Origin: Varroa destructor
Taxonomy: Eukaryota; Arthropoda; Arachnida; Mesostigmata; Varroidae
Reading direction: 5' to 3'
DNA length: 64,000 bases
NCBI RefSeq assembly: GCF_002443255.2
Contig: NW_019211455.1
Span: 14,179,080-14,243,079 of the forward strand
In this document: positions 15,701-25,839 of the stretch, in pieces
Numbering within the stretch: the stretch's first letter is position 1
Layout of the letters: each line of letters starts with the position of its first letter
Translations under genes and position numbers: made by a program
Notes under the pieces: model-generated
Told to the model about the DNA's origin: nothing
Databases searched by the model: none
The model's input: the letters and a program-made list of their open reading frames with translations, nothing else

Positions 15701-17222
15701 ATTTTCCGTATTTTTCTACCATCGTCGCAAACTCGGGCGTCTATTGCCATCATAGCAGCCGGCCGTCACCAACTCTGTGATGCAACCCGTTCGGTGCCAC
15801 CTTGGCCCGTTCCTCCTCTCCCTCCTATTTTCCTTTTTACTTTCCTCTCGCTTTGCGTCCTGCTCCTCCGTTTCTTTCTGTCGCAAACTCAGAACACGTT
15901 TGTTTAACTGAGCTGGACCGGGTTTGCTGGGCAGGGGCAAGGCAACTGGGAGCATTCCGAGCACAGCTAGCGAAACAGTGAACGATGGAAGCGAAGAGGG
16001 GTAAACAAGGCATAAGCCGAGAGAGGCTCAGGTTGAGAGGACGACAGCGGAGCTTCTCATTGACGTTCCGAAAGATCGGCCAGGAGCATATCCTCACCTT
16101 GCCCCATTTCCTCCAACAGCCTCTCTTCTACCCACACGCTGCTTTTCCCTTACTCACGCGTCTACAACCCCTGGCTTACTTCGGCGCTGAGGGTGGCGCC
16201 GACTGGGTTGGGGTTGGCCGCGCCAGATGCAGTAGCGTTGGCACTACTTTCCCAAAACCCTTCCTGACATCTTCAACTAATAGGACTAGGCGCCAGAGAG
16301 TGGTAGGATCCTATGCCTTCTCTACATTTGGCCTGCTTGAGAGGAAGAGAATGAGAGGGAAAAAGCGAGAACTTCACCGGCTTCTGCTTCGAACCGCTAT
16401 GAAGACCGTTAGACCGCGAGGTTGCTGCAAGAGAATTCATTTTATTATGGCTTACCTCTATCATTCCCGTTTCGCCCTTTCTCTTCCCAGTACGACTACT
16501 AGTCTTTCACTACGTTCCAGCTGCAGCAGCGGGCGCGGTGGCAGTGGCGCCGGCAAGCGTCTCTATGTTCTCTTTGCCCTCAACCCAACGCCCAACCGAC
16601 TCGGGCTAAGCCGACCCGGCCCTGCTCTTACTTTGCACTACATATTGCTCTACTGTTTTGCATTTAGGGAGCGGCACGGGGAGCAGTAGTGCCTGATGGT
16701 ACCGCTTCTGCCAGTGCTCTTTTCCTAGCGACCAAGCGACCGACAACTCGTTCGTCTTTTTCCCCTTCTGTCTGATGCCCGCAGAAGTTTGCTAGCTCCC
16801 AACCGACCGGCTAGTAGGGAGTTTTAGACAAGGCGTTCCATGCTGCGCCAGCCAAACGGGCATAATAACAAAAGTTTAAATTCTCTTTCCAACCCCCGTA
16901 CTTATTTCCCCCTTTCTTGCTGGCCTGCGTTTTCCTGGCCTCCGCATCGGTCCGCATCACTCGCGCTAGCTCCGTTGCATCCGTTGCCTCCCTCATCTCT
17001 TTTGGCCGCTTTGCGTGCCGACGACTGAGTTGACTATGCTCCGGCCGCCTCGATAGAAGAAAAAGGGCTGGGGTTATTCTATTTGCCAGCACCCCACAGA
17101 AGTGCTAGGAAAACTAAAGCTGCCTTGGGTCTAGAGAAGCTCTAGTTCAAGCTCTCCCTGGCCGTCCCGGTCTCATGCTAGCCCCCAGCGAGCTTCCACT
17201 TAGTGGGGACAATCGCCCTTTG

Positions 17223-17252
17223 CCCCCCGCCGCCCCCCGCCGCCCCCCCCCC
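17223..17252 (-). other. C-rich tract, G-quadruplex-forming on the - strand
   Basis: On the + strand there are C runs of 6, 2, 6, 2 and 10 separated by single G bases. The - strand therefore has G runs of 10, 6 and 6 spaced by a few bases, enough for four stacked G tracts because the run of 10 can supply two. Known G-quadruplex rules predict folding, and the + strand could form an i-motif. The setting is a GC-rich island. Confidence 0.6.
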
Positions 17253-17690
17253 GGTTGTAGGTGCAGTAGCGCGCTTTAGTGTTCGGCCTAGTAGCAATAG
17301 GAGCAGCAAAGAAAAGTCCTGCTGGTGGGGTACTTTAACTTGCCTCTAGCTCAAGTCCCTCAAAGCCTTCCTGGCCGTCCACAGTACCCTAAGCCCCCAA
17401 GAACTGCCCTTGGCTCCCTGCAGTTTACCCCTGCGGCCTTCGTCTCCCTCTGTATGCTTGCCGTATCCGCCTTCAATCTCCCATCGTCGTCCCCCTGTCA
17501 ATTTCCTCTTCCTTCCTAAGCGCATTGCTACTGCTGTTCTTGAACACAACGCCTCTAAATCCTCACCCACAGCCCACGGCTGCGTTCCCTCGACCCTTTT
17601 CACTTCACTTCTTTTCGGATTCACCCTCGCCAGGGCCTGTCGGACGAGCGTCAAAAAAGGACGAAGAACAAGACGCACTGGTAGTAGCCG

Positions 17691-17711
17691 TAGTAGTAGT
17701 AGTAGTAGTAG
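17691..17711 (+). repeat. (TAG)7 microsatellite
   Basis: Seven TAG units, which is the same repeat class as the TAC array read on the opposite strand (GTA/TAG/AGT permutations). It is a normal-length sister locus inside a GC-rich island. Confidence 0.9.
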
Positions 17712-17900
17712 AAGGAAAGGGAACATTTTGATTATGATGCCATCCAGCGAGGCGTGGTTGGCTAGCAACCACCCTATAGACCCAACGACCTCCAGGGTTT
17801 CAAATGGGCGTTGGCTGTATTGTGAAAAACGGATGTGCAAAACTGCACAGCCCAGCAAAGACTGGGGTCGCTTGTCTGTCTGGTCGGCCACGATGTGCAT

Positions 17901-19260
17901 GAGAAGGGTGCCAAAGGGTATGATAGTGGCCAAGGCAGCATAGCGTTATCGTACAGTGCATGTATGTACGACTTGCAGACACTGTCATCGACAGGCGATG
18001 CACAAGGTAAAGAAGAACTGCTTTCGTATTACTGTGCAGGGACGGCCCGGGCGATTGTTTGGCAGTACGGCCATATACAAGCTATACATAGGCATAGAAA
18101 ATCAGAAAGAGAGACAATATAAGCAGAGAATAGACAGGATGTCCAGCGTTTATGCATGCTTTTCCGGTTGGAAAGGCTGCCTTCAGTCGCTTCTTTTTGT
18201 TCCCCGTGATGCGCCTTTACTGGCGGCAGACTACGTCGTTAGAAATCATAGCATTCGCCGACGTGGCGTGTTCACTAGAAAGGAAGAGCGGATGTAAACG
18301 AGAAAAGCAAAACAAGCCTAAGTAATTGCGCTCGAATGGTGCATGACCACGAGGCGAAGGAAGATGAAATAAAGATGGAGGGTATAAAGCAGTGTGACTG
18401 TCGCGATGACGGAAACAACAATAAATCTACCCGTGCTCTTGTCTGTCGTCTTTCTTTCTTTCTTTCTTTTTTTTTTTTTTTTTAGAAGTTATTAGTAGAG
18501 GATGCCCACGGGTGTACAAGCTGCGCACGTAGCGATGCTACTTCACAGTGAAGACTGTGACTATTATATAGTTTGCGCTGACAACAGCTGTCTAAACCAC
18601 TATTTCGGACCCTTAGAGTTGGTCAGCTACGAAGCAACAACATGTAATGGACTCATGGCAGACAGAATCTGGCGAAGGGAGATCATTAAAAATGAAGACA
18701 CATGTGGCGCTCCGCTTTCATGGTTTAAAACAGTAAAGAATTCGATTTTTTGTTTGTAGCAGGCGAACAGTTATACGAATTTGGTGTCTTCCTGGTATTA
18801 GAACTAACAGAAGCTTGACAGTACGACTGCTTGTCTAATGACGTCGTGTACTTCCGATGGAACGACCCGTGACACGATGCGTGCCTCTAAGAAGGAGTGA
18901 TGTAAAAGCAAAGTTCGACAGAGGTAAGAATCCTGAAAGATAAAAAACTTTGTTTATGTATAGAAGCAAAATGCGCAACAATGAATAATAGCTAACTATC
19001 AATAATTGCAATCGAATGACGAGTATATCCTTATTCATTAATCTCTCCCTGTCATAAGCCTTAATGAATCGGAATATATCCACACAGCCGACCCAATTTC
19101 AACTACAATAAGTGAGAAAAGTAACTTCGATTTCTTCTACTCATTATAAACGTTTGGTAATTTAATATGTCAGTACGCTTTTCCATCATTATTCTTATGT
19201 GATTATCCTCATACCAGGACCCGATGTCGCCTGCTAATAACCCTTCTTTCTCTCAAAATA
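17901..19260. other. Non-coding stretch with a strong acceptor-like site
   Basis: Mostly unique sequence without a confirmed gene. The one notable item is the (TTTC)4-T17-AG tract at 18451-18485, described separately, followed by an 85-codon ATG frame at 18502-18759. Confidence 0.45.
18451..18485 (+). repeat. (TTTC)4 plus T17 tract ending in AG
   Basis: Four TTTC units run into 17 consecutive T bases and end in AG at 18484-18485. As a polypyrimidine tract plus AG this matches a 3' splice site very well. It is equally a simple repeat that happens to end in AG. Two in-frame stops precede the ATG at 18502, so a coding exon here would have to carry the start codon. Confidence 0.7.
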
Positions 19261-20109
19261 GGTAATATGAAGTTCTATTCAGCTTTGAACTATCATCAAC
19301 TGCTGGCCTACTGCTGGTTAACACGAACGCAAATTTATTGTGTCCAAGGTACATTCGAAGAGTCTTTCTATCAACATAGCATACGCTCCGTTGCTGCCGC
19401 TTTCTTTCATGGCCGTTATACTACGAGTTCTTCTAACACTGCTGCCGCCCCCACAACCGTAACGGCTGGTGGCCGCAAATGTTCTTCTATTTGTTCTTGT
19501 GCTTTTAGGGTTGGGCAGATCACATAAACTCACGCCGCTGACAACCTCCGGTGGTCCAAGGGATCGACTCGTGTGCCGCCAGCAGCAGCAAGGGCGGCGA
19601 TCCTGATCTCTGGTTGTACTCGGTCAGAGGCAGGCGACAGAGAATTGAACGAATCGGAGATGACACGGTCGGAGAGGCGGTCAGGTATTCTCAAACCTGA
19701 TGCAAATTTCCCTCAGAAGCAGCAGAGCACGAAGATAAACTTTCAACTTAGTAAAGAGTGAGCGGTGAATGTGAGCCATTGTCTGCTAATGCCGACTCTA
19801 ATGCGCGTTCCCCACCTCGACGTTGACTGTGTCTGCTAGCGGAAGCCTACTCAAGAGGTTCTCCAGGATTTAAAACTTCTCTAGGCTTCTCCAGTGGTCC
19901 AACGTGTCGCATAGAAAGAAGCTAAAGGTATTCTGCTTCACTTGACTACTGCTACAGCCGCCACATCCGCGATCTCTGCCAACTTAACTTGAAAAGTACA
20001 AAAAGAGGAAACCAGCAGTACGCCCAGAGTCACGAAAGGCACCAGTCTTGCCGCAGTAAATTTACATTATTTTTACGATACTACGAACTTACCAACATTG
20101 CTCGTTCGC

Positions 20110-20130
20110 CATCTAGAGAGCGCCAGCAGC
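20110..20130 (+). promoter_or_regulatory. Weak CTCF-like motif
   Basis: The segment CATCTAGAGAGCGCCAGCAG resembles the bilaterian CTCF core (AGRKGGCGC with upstream CCA) but departs from it in the G-rich half. Listed only because clearer matches occur elsewhere in the window. Confidence 0.2.
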
Positions 20131-20764
20131 GGCGGTGGTGGCGTCCGTCCGTCTAAGCCCAGCGCGTTAGTACCGACCCCATCTACTGGGTTTGGCCTAG
20201 CCCCTAAATTTGACGGACTCCCCGGGCTGCCGGTGGGCCTTGCCTTCTAGGCATCTTTTCCCATTCAGTTTACCAAAGAAAGAATAAAAGAGAGAGAAGC
20301 TAGCTTTGAAAAATAGGAAGAATAGCACAAGGCACGACATTAATACTGAAGAGCTGCTGTCTACAGTAGACGTCACTATACCGCTGTTTCCACTAAAATT
20401 ACATTCCTTAGAGATTTTCCACCTCTGGCCGAGTCCAACTACTATTCCTTATTGGAGCAACAACGGCTTTGGTGGTGAAGCGGGTCCACCTTCTCGTCGT
20501 TTTCCCTTGCGTGCCCATACGGCACGTTAAGGCGCCGTCTTTCCTCGTTAAAATTCGTTCCTCGCCTCAGCTATTGCTCGTGCCGGCTTCGAGGTTCAAA
20601 CAACAGGCAGAGGGAATAACAGGCAGCTACGCCCCAGGGCGGTTAACGGTGGCGAGAAACTGCCAGCGACCAGCAGTTTTCCTTGGAGAATTTTATTATT
20701 CTTTTAACCGCCCACGCCTGACGTTCCTGTCGCTCCATTGTCCAGGTTCTTTTAGACTGCGCTA

Positions 20765-20783
20765 CCCCCCCGCCCCCCCCCCC
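20765..20783 (-). repeat. C7-G-C11 tract
   Basis: A C run of 7 and one of 11 separated by one G, giving long G runs on the - strand. Low complexity, slippage-prone. Confidence 0.9.
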
Positions 20784-22443
20784 AGGATCGGTCCAGACAG
20801 ACAAACACGTCGCCTGACCACCACCTGCCTTCCTCGTTAGAGGCCCTGGTCTCTAAAACCAGTGCCCTGCTTAGCCTCATCCTACTTACGGCGTGCTAAC
20901 AGGCTTACCGTGGCGCCAGCGGCGTATTCATGTGCTCAAACTTATTGACCATTATGGCATTGTCAGGAATGCAATGGCCCGAATTTGGTCCAATTTTCCG
21001 CGTATTGCTTTCACAGCGTGTCGTTGGAACCGCGCAAAACGTGGCGCTAATCTTGAACTAAAAGTCGTGTACTGCACGCCCCTGCAATACGTAAATGGTG
21101 TCTTATAATTTTAGTTTCAGCATGAATCGAATTAAAGCGTAGCAATAAAAGTGACGATAAACAGACGAGAGGCAACGAAGGGAATGAGGTCGACGAATTC
21201 CGGGACCCATTCGTTAGTCCTGATGGGTTAGCCCGGGTCCATCAGCTCCGCTGAATCCTGTCCGGAGTCGCGGATAGACCTGCATCGAGAGGTGATGCCG
21301 CTATATTTCTTGCTATCTACATAGAGTTAATGGCGTTTTGAGCGCTGTTACAACCGCGTTGTAAATCCTCTGAACCTGTACGCTACACGCTACGTAAAAC
21401 TGGAACGACGCAGCGGGCGGCAAGAGAAGGCTTCATGATGATCGCAGCTGGCCGTGGCAGTTACGCCAATAGGGGCAACAACGTCGTGCTGTCTCTGCCG
21501 TCAGCGCCGAGTCTACCGTCCGAGATGTTTAAAAATGCTAGTGCGCAGGTGGGCACGCACCGAAAGAGGGTCAAAAGAGTTTTCTGCCGAAAAGCAGCGA
21601 TTCGGGGAGCCAGAGGAAACCCAGGCCCTCGCGGCCCGTAGAGGTCTTCGACAAAGAAGGCCTGAAAGCTACAGCAGGCCCAGAGGCGGCGGCAGCGTCT
21701 ACGATGGTCATAATGATGAGAAGCTGGCAGAACGATAGCCTACTGGGCCAGACCGGTTCGAAAAGTTCTCCAAAAAGGGAGCCTGCTCGACCAACGACGA
21801 CAGGGACCATGCTCTTGTTGAAGAGCAGCGTATTCTCCACTTGGCCCCCTTATGCTGCCACCACTGTATGTCTGTCTGTCTGGCTGGTTAGCTGACCGGC
21901 CGGTTAGGCAGCAGATCGGCCAGGCCAATGTAGGCTAGGCCACATAGCCTGGATCCATAGAGTAACTACGTGACCTGGACGTAAAGCTGAGTGCAAGTTA
22001 ATCAATGCAGAAAGGGAATGTGTCTTCTTCCCTTCGTAACAGCAAATGCCTGCAACCACTGGCTGCGGGAGCTATTCCGGTCGCGATATAAATGACGGGC
22101 GAAGGTGGCCTGCGTTGTTGGTTGAGGCTGAGATGGTCTCGCTTACGTCGAGCGGCCACTATGAACGTATCCCGACGAGGCAGGCTGCTTGTTGCCCCCA
22201 CTGCCTTTGCCGATCCGTCTTTTCACGCCGCTTTTCCTTTTACTCCTTCCTCCCTTTCTCCCCCGCCAAATTCCCCCCATGTCTCGGTGCCCGGCGGCCC
22301 GCAAGCACCTACCGACTCATTGCACTGTTGAGGCGGTCTCTAGCAGCGCTGCTGAGAGTAAGCAAAGACCCCTTTAAACTTTGTTCGTTGCACTATTTCT
22401 GCAAAACTACTTCTACTACTACCCAACTTCATAGCCGGTTCCG

Positions 22444-22468
22444 ACCCCCTTTTCTACTGAAAGGGGGT
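22444..22468. other. 9-bp perfect hairpin
   Basis: ACCCCCTTT at 22444-22452 pairs perfectly with AAAGGGGGT at 22460-22468 across a 7-base loop. It lies just upstream of the TATA-like box. It could be a GC-box type protein-binding site present twice in opposite orientation. Confidence 0.6.
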
Positions 22469-22486
22469 TACGGCCACGGAGGCCCC

Positions 22487-22494
22487 TATAAAAG
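22487..22494 (+). promoter_or_regulatory. Candidate TATA box
   Basis: TATAAAAG, an exact strong TATA consensus, stands in GC-rich surroundings where it is unlikely by composition alone. Transcription would begin near 22517, where I see no perfect arthropod TCAGT initiator. A consensus donor (GGG before GTGAGT, intron from 22745) would end a first exon of about 230 bases. The exon has no obvious ATG-started coding frame. This is an inference from signals, not proof of a promoter. Confidence 0.3.
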
Positions 22495-22920
22495 CCGCTG
22501 TAATACTGCTATTAGCGTGACGTGCTGTTGAAAGAGCTAGCTAGAGCCTACAAGTTACACGCGGAGCTGAAGAGCTGGACCACTATACAAGGAGCAAGGA
22601 TAAAGTGAAGCTGTCGTTTCATCGAGGCCCGGTTGCCATTCTTCTTTATTCTTTCTCCCCCCACTGTCTGCTCCTCTTTTGGTAATGTCTGCATTTCGCC
22701 ACGGGTGCGCCAATCGAGCGGACTGTTGGTCGGTGAAATCCGGGGTGAGTTGTTAGTCGGGCGAGGCGGGGAGACGTTATACGCAAATCTCGGTACCAGC
22801 CATGTCTCAAACCTCTCCTGCCTGAAGAAACGTCAAGCCGATGTCCATACGCCGACCGAGATGGGGCAGCAGACGCTGTATGGGGAGACTCAAAGCAGCG
22901 ACGACGAATGATTTCTTTGA

Positions 22921-25800
22921 AGTATGCCAGTCGGCCGAATCATCTTAGAACCGAAAGGAGTTTGAGGGTAGAGGGTAAAAGAAAGTGCTTTACTCCCAAC
23001 ATTGGCTGGTCGTTCGAACTATCACAGGGGATACGGCTGGCTATCCTCAACATAACTACATATACGTTTCGTTTTCATAGAAAACTACCACTGCAACTAA
23101 TTCTTCTCTGTCTAACGAACTCTGAGACTACGGTCAAAAGCAGCTCTCAACTGGGGACATCTGTTACATACTAACTATCTATTACAACTTCGTATCGCTT
23201 TTGCGTTCTGAACAGCCAAATCAGGTCTCAATTCGATTCTATGAACATATCGAGATATTTGCAGATTTGCCTTCAAACCGAAAGGAATGGCGGACATTAT
23301 GCATGTCGACGACACTTGTTAGTCAACAGAACGAGTAACTGAAAAGGAGAATATTATGGGATGTTGGCGGAATACCTGTGTCCCTTTAGGTTAAAAGAGC
23401 ACAAGTTGATTAATTTTATCTTACTAGCGTCAATATTGACGACAGAGTTAGCCGACTAGAGAAACTTACCCTGCTCAGGCAAACGTCTCTGACTAGGAGT
23501 CTAAGAACTCCTATCATCGCTCTTACTGGTCCATGTACGGATGCAAAGGAACCTCACGGTGACTTCTGCGTATTGGAGTTCTTGGGCAGTCAACGACGAA
23601 AGTAAAGAAGCTGAACGAAAATGGTAGCAAGTATTATATGGGTGAGAAAACGAACGCCATTATAGCGTAAGGGATGCCGGTTGAGTGCACGGCAGACAGT
23701 TTGACGGCATACGGCAAGTGGTGGAAGAACTCCGTTGCGGCTTGCACAAATGGCTTAACTACGGGGTAGAGCTAAGCACTCGAAGAAATTCGTTAACGAG
23801 AGTAACGATCGAAGCCGAAACGCTGTGATAGGTAAAGCGTATGGCGGAGAGGCGTCGAATGAGGGAAAGATCCCACCGGTACAGACAAAATCTACAAAAT
23901 CGGCTGAAAATTTTGCAAGAAAACCGGCAAATGCATTCACGCGCTAGTTTGTTTGACCTTCGCGAAGCTAAGACACAGTAGGGAATCGGGAACGTGAGAG
24001 TACGAATCGACCCGAAAAAAAGCACCTGTCTATCTAGAGGCTTTAGTAACAAATACGGAAACCCCTAAAGGACTCAAAAGATAGTTCCTGGTTCTTAAAT
24101 GTACGCTTTATGCGCACAGCTCGGCAGAGATTGACGTCAGGTTACGCAGCCCATCGGTATGCAGACGGAGCCCTGCTGCGCTGACGGAAGGGTGGAATAG
24201 TTAGCAGACAAGACACGCAGCTCAACCAGAGGACAAGTTCGGAGTTATTCCGGCTAAGCCTTCCATCACGAGTTCAACAGGAACGATAGCCGACGGCAGC
24301 TTAAACGTGCACGCCGGACTGTTGTATAAGTCTCGCAAGAGCAGCACTGGGATCTATCGCGCCAAATACGAAAAAAAAAACCTTAACGAAGTATTTATAT
24401 TAGACGTTCCAAAAGCTAACTGCCGGTGTAGCTCACGTGGTTTGACATAATAATTTACCGAGGTCGAGCCTGAATAGAGACACCAAATGGGAAAAACGTG
24501 ATGCCAAATGCCCAGTCAATACGAACACAGAGCGAGTTGCTTTAGTAGCATTAGAAAATCGTACTTTAACCTTTTTGTGTTGTAACCTTGTACAGATGTT
24601 GTACAGCCCGGTTGTATGTGCGATAAGGACCGCATCAACAGATCGAATCAAAATTGGGCAGGGACCAAAGACTACTATTAAAATCAACTAGTCTTTTCGG
24701 CCTACCATATTTCAAAATCCCTTTAGGTGTGTACACGATAGCTTCAATTAGTACCGAAATCAATACGCAGTATTTGGTCATATATCACATAGATCTCTGC
24801 ATTGTGGATCGGTAAAAGCATAAAGTTACTATTGAGCGTTTGCCTGAAAGGCTAAGCGTCTTTAAATTGTGCGCGCGAATTCTAATACTGAACTAATAAT
24901 ACTGAATATATTATAATGCAGGCTCAATCGATGAAGCGTAATCCGTAACGTTACGTATATAAACGAAGAACTAACTCCTATTGGTTATATAATTTCTGAT
25001 AGCAGTACGCGAGACTTGAAACACAATTTAATAGCAAAAAACCTTTGCCCATTACGTTAACGTTACGGCGTTAACTTTTTGTTACGGTTAGAACAAAGGT
25101 GGCCGACGCGCACGCGGCGACGTGCGAGACAGGTCTTCCCGTAACTACCAGGTAGGTAAGCCGGCGGGTCCCTATGCTGATTAAAATCGCCAGGCCATGC
25201 TCGATACAGAGAGACGCCAAACAGTGTTATCATTTATAAGGTGCCATAGTCGAGCATCATTAAGCGGTATGTTTATTATAGTGGTGTTACATAGATGGAG
25301 TAATAAATACCAAAGAAAGCCAAAATGGCGTGTGGCGCTACCATATGCCCTTACAGACCGATGTTTTGGTCGACTGCTGCCGTTGTTAACTCAGGAAATC
25401 GCGCATCTCTCGGTAAACTCTATCAATAGCATGCTGTTTTACCATAACCGTCACGTGTAGGCATTGATGTGATATGGTTAGGCCAAGATAAAATCACGTA
25501 ATCTTCAACGGGAAAACTTGTTATTTATAGTATATGACAACGCTCGTTAGGAGCGCGTCAGAACAGTAAAGGCGACCACAGAATGGTAATATATCATAGT
25601 AATTGTCCTGAGAATACGTTCCCGATACTGCCATTTCATAGTCTCACACGTATATAGCGTACGTACTAGTCGCCGTGAAAGTAGCAGTGATTTATTCATT
25701 TTTAACGCGGCATCACTCGAGCTCCCCAAGCTTTATCCATGCTAGCTTCGTTGCTCAATCCCACTTCAAATGACTTTCTTCATCCTTTCCTTGCATAAAT
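22921..25800. other. Gene-free stretch
   Basis: AT-balanced sequence with only short chance ORFs. No repeats of note and no recognisable protein segment. At 24420-24480 the bases resemble a tRNA A-box region, but there is no acceptor stem or proper T-arm. Confidence 0.55.
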
Positions 25801-25807
25801 CCTTTCC

Positions 25808-25839
25808 TAGCTAAATTATGATATATCATAATTTAGCTA
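25808..25839. repeat. 32-nt perfect palindrome
   Basis: The 16 bases from 25808 are followed directly by their exact reverse complement, with no spacer (centre between 25823 and 25824; each arm begins or ends in TAGCTAAATTATGATA or its complement). Just downstream, at about 25872-25887, a diverged copy of the right arm (ATATATCATAATTAG) occurs, with AT-rich near-repeats between. Arrangements like this are typical of a MITE end or a hairpin-extruding AT palindrome. Confidence 0.85.

Larger units (their letters stand above)
15701..17900. other. GC-rich island, longest non-repeat ATG frame, C-rich tract
   Basis: This island has an ATG-started + strand frame of 234 codons (15985-16689), the longest outside repeats apart from one TTG-started frame near 31 kb. 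Its translation is basic, with no domain, transmembrane pattern or signal peptide that I recognise, and overlapping frames on both strands are also open, as expected in GC-rich DNA with few stop codons. I do not call it a gene. The island also holds a C-rich tract (17223-17252) and (TAG)7 (17691-17711). Confidence 0.35.
19261..22920. other. Long GC-rich island with promoter-like element
   Basis: The largest GC-rich block after 30-32.7 kb. Contents are a C-rich run (20765-20783), a small hairpin (22444-22468), a TATA-like box (22487-22494) and a splice donor (22745). Short ATG frames such as 19267-19527 (86 codons, Ser/Thr/Ala-rich with several Cys) have no family I recognise. No confirmed gene. 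Confidence 0.35.

Noticed and set aside
15985..16689. 234-codon ATG frame on the + strand
   Set aside because: It lies in GC-rich DNA where stops are rare, other frames on both strands are also open, and it has no domain, signal or conserved motif.
24163..24180. Tyr-Ala-Asp reading resembling a reverse-transcriptase YADD box
   Set aside because: The fourth residue is Gly and no other reverse-transcriptase motif lies in frame around it.
24420..24480. tRNA-like GCCGGTGTAGCTCA segment
   Set aside because: The A-box-like start is not followed by a GGTTCGA B-box or a foldable body.
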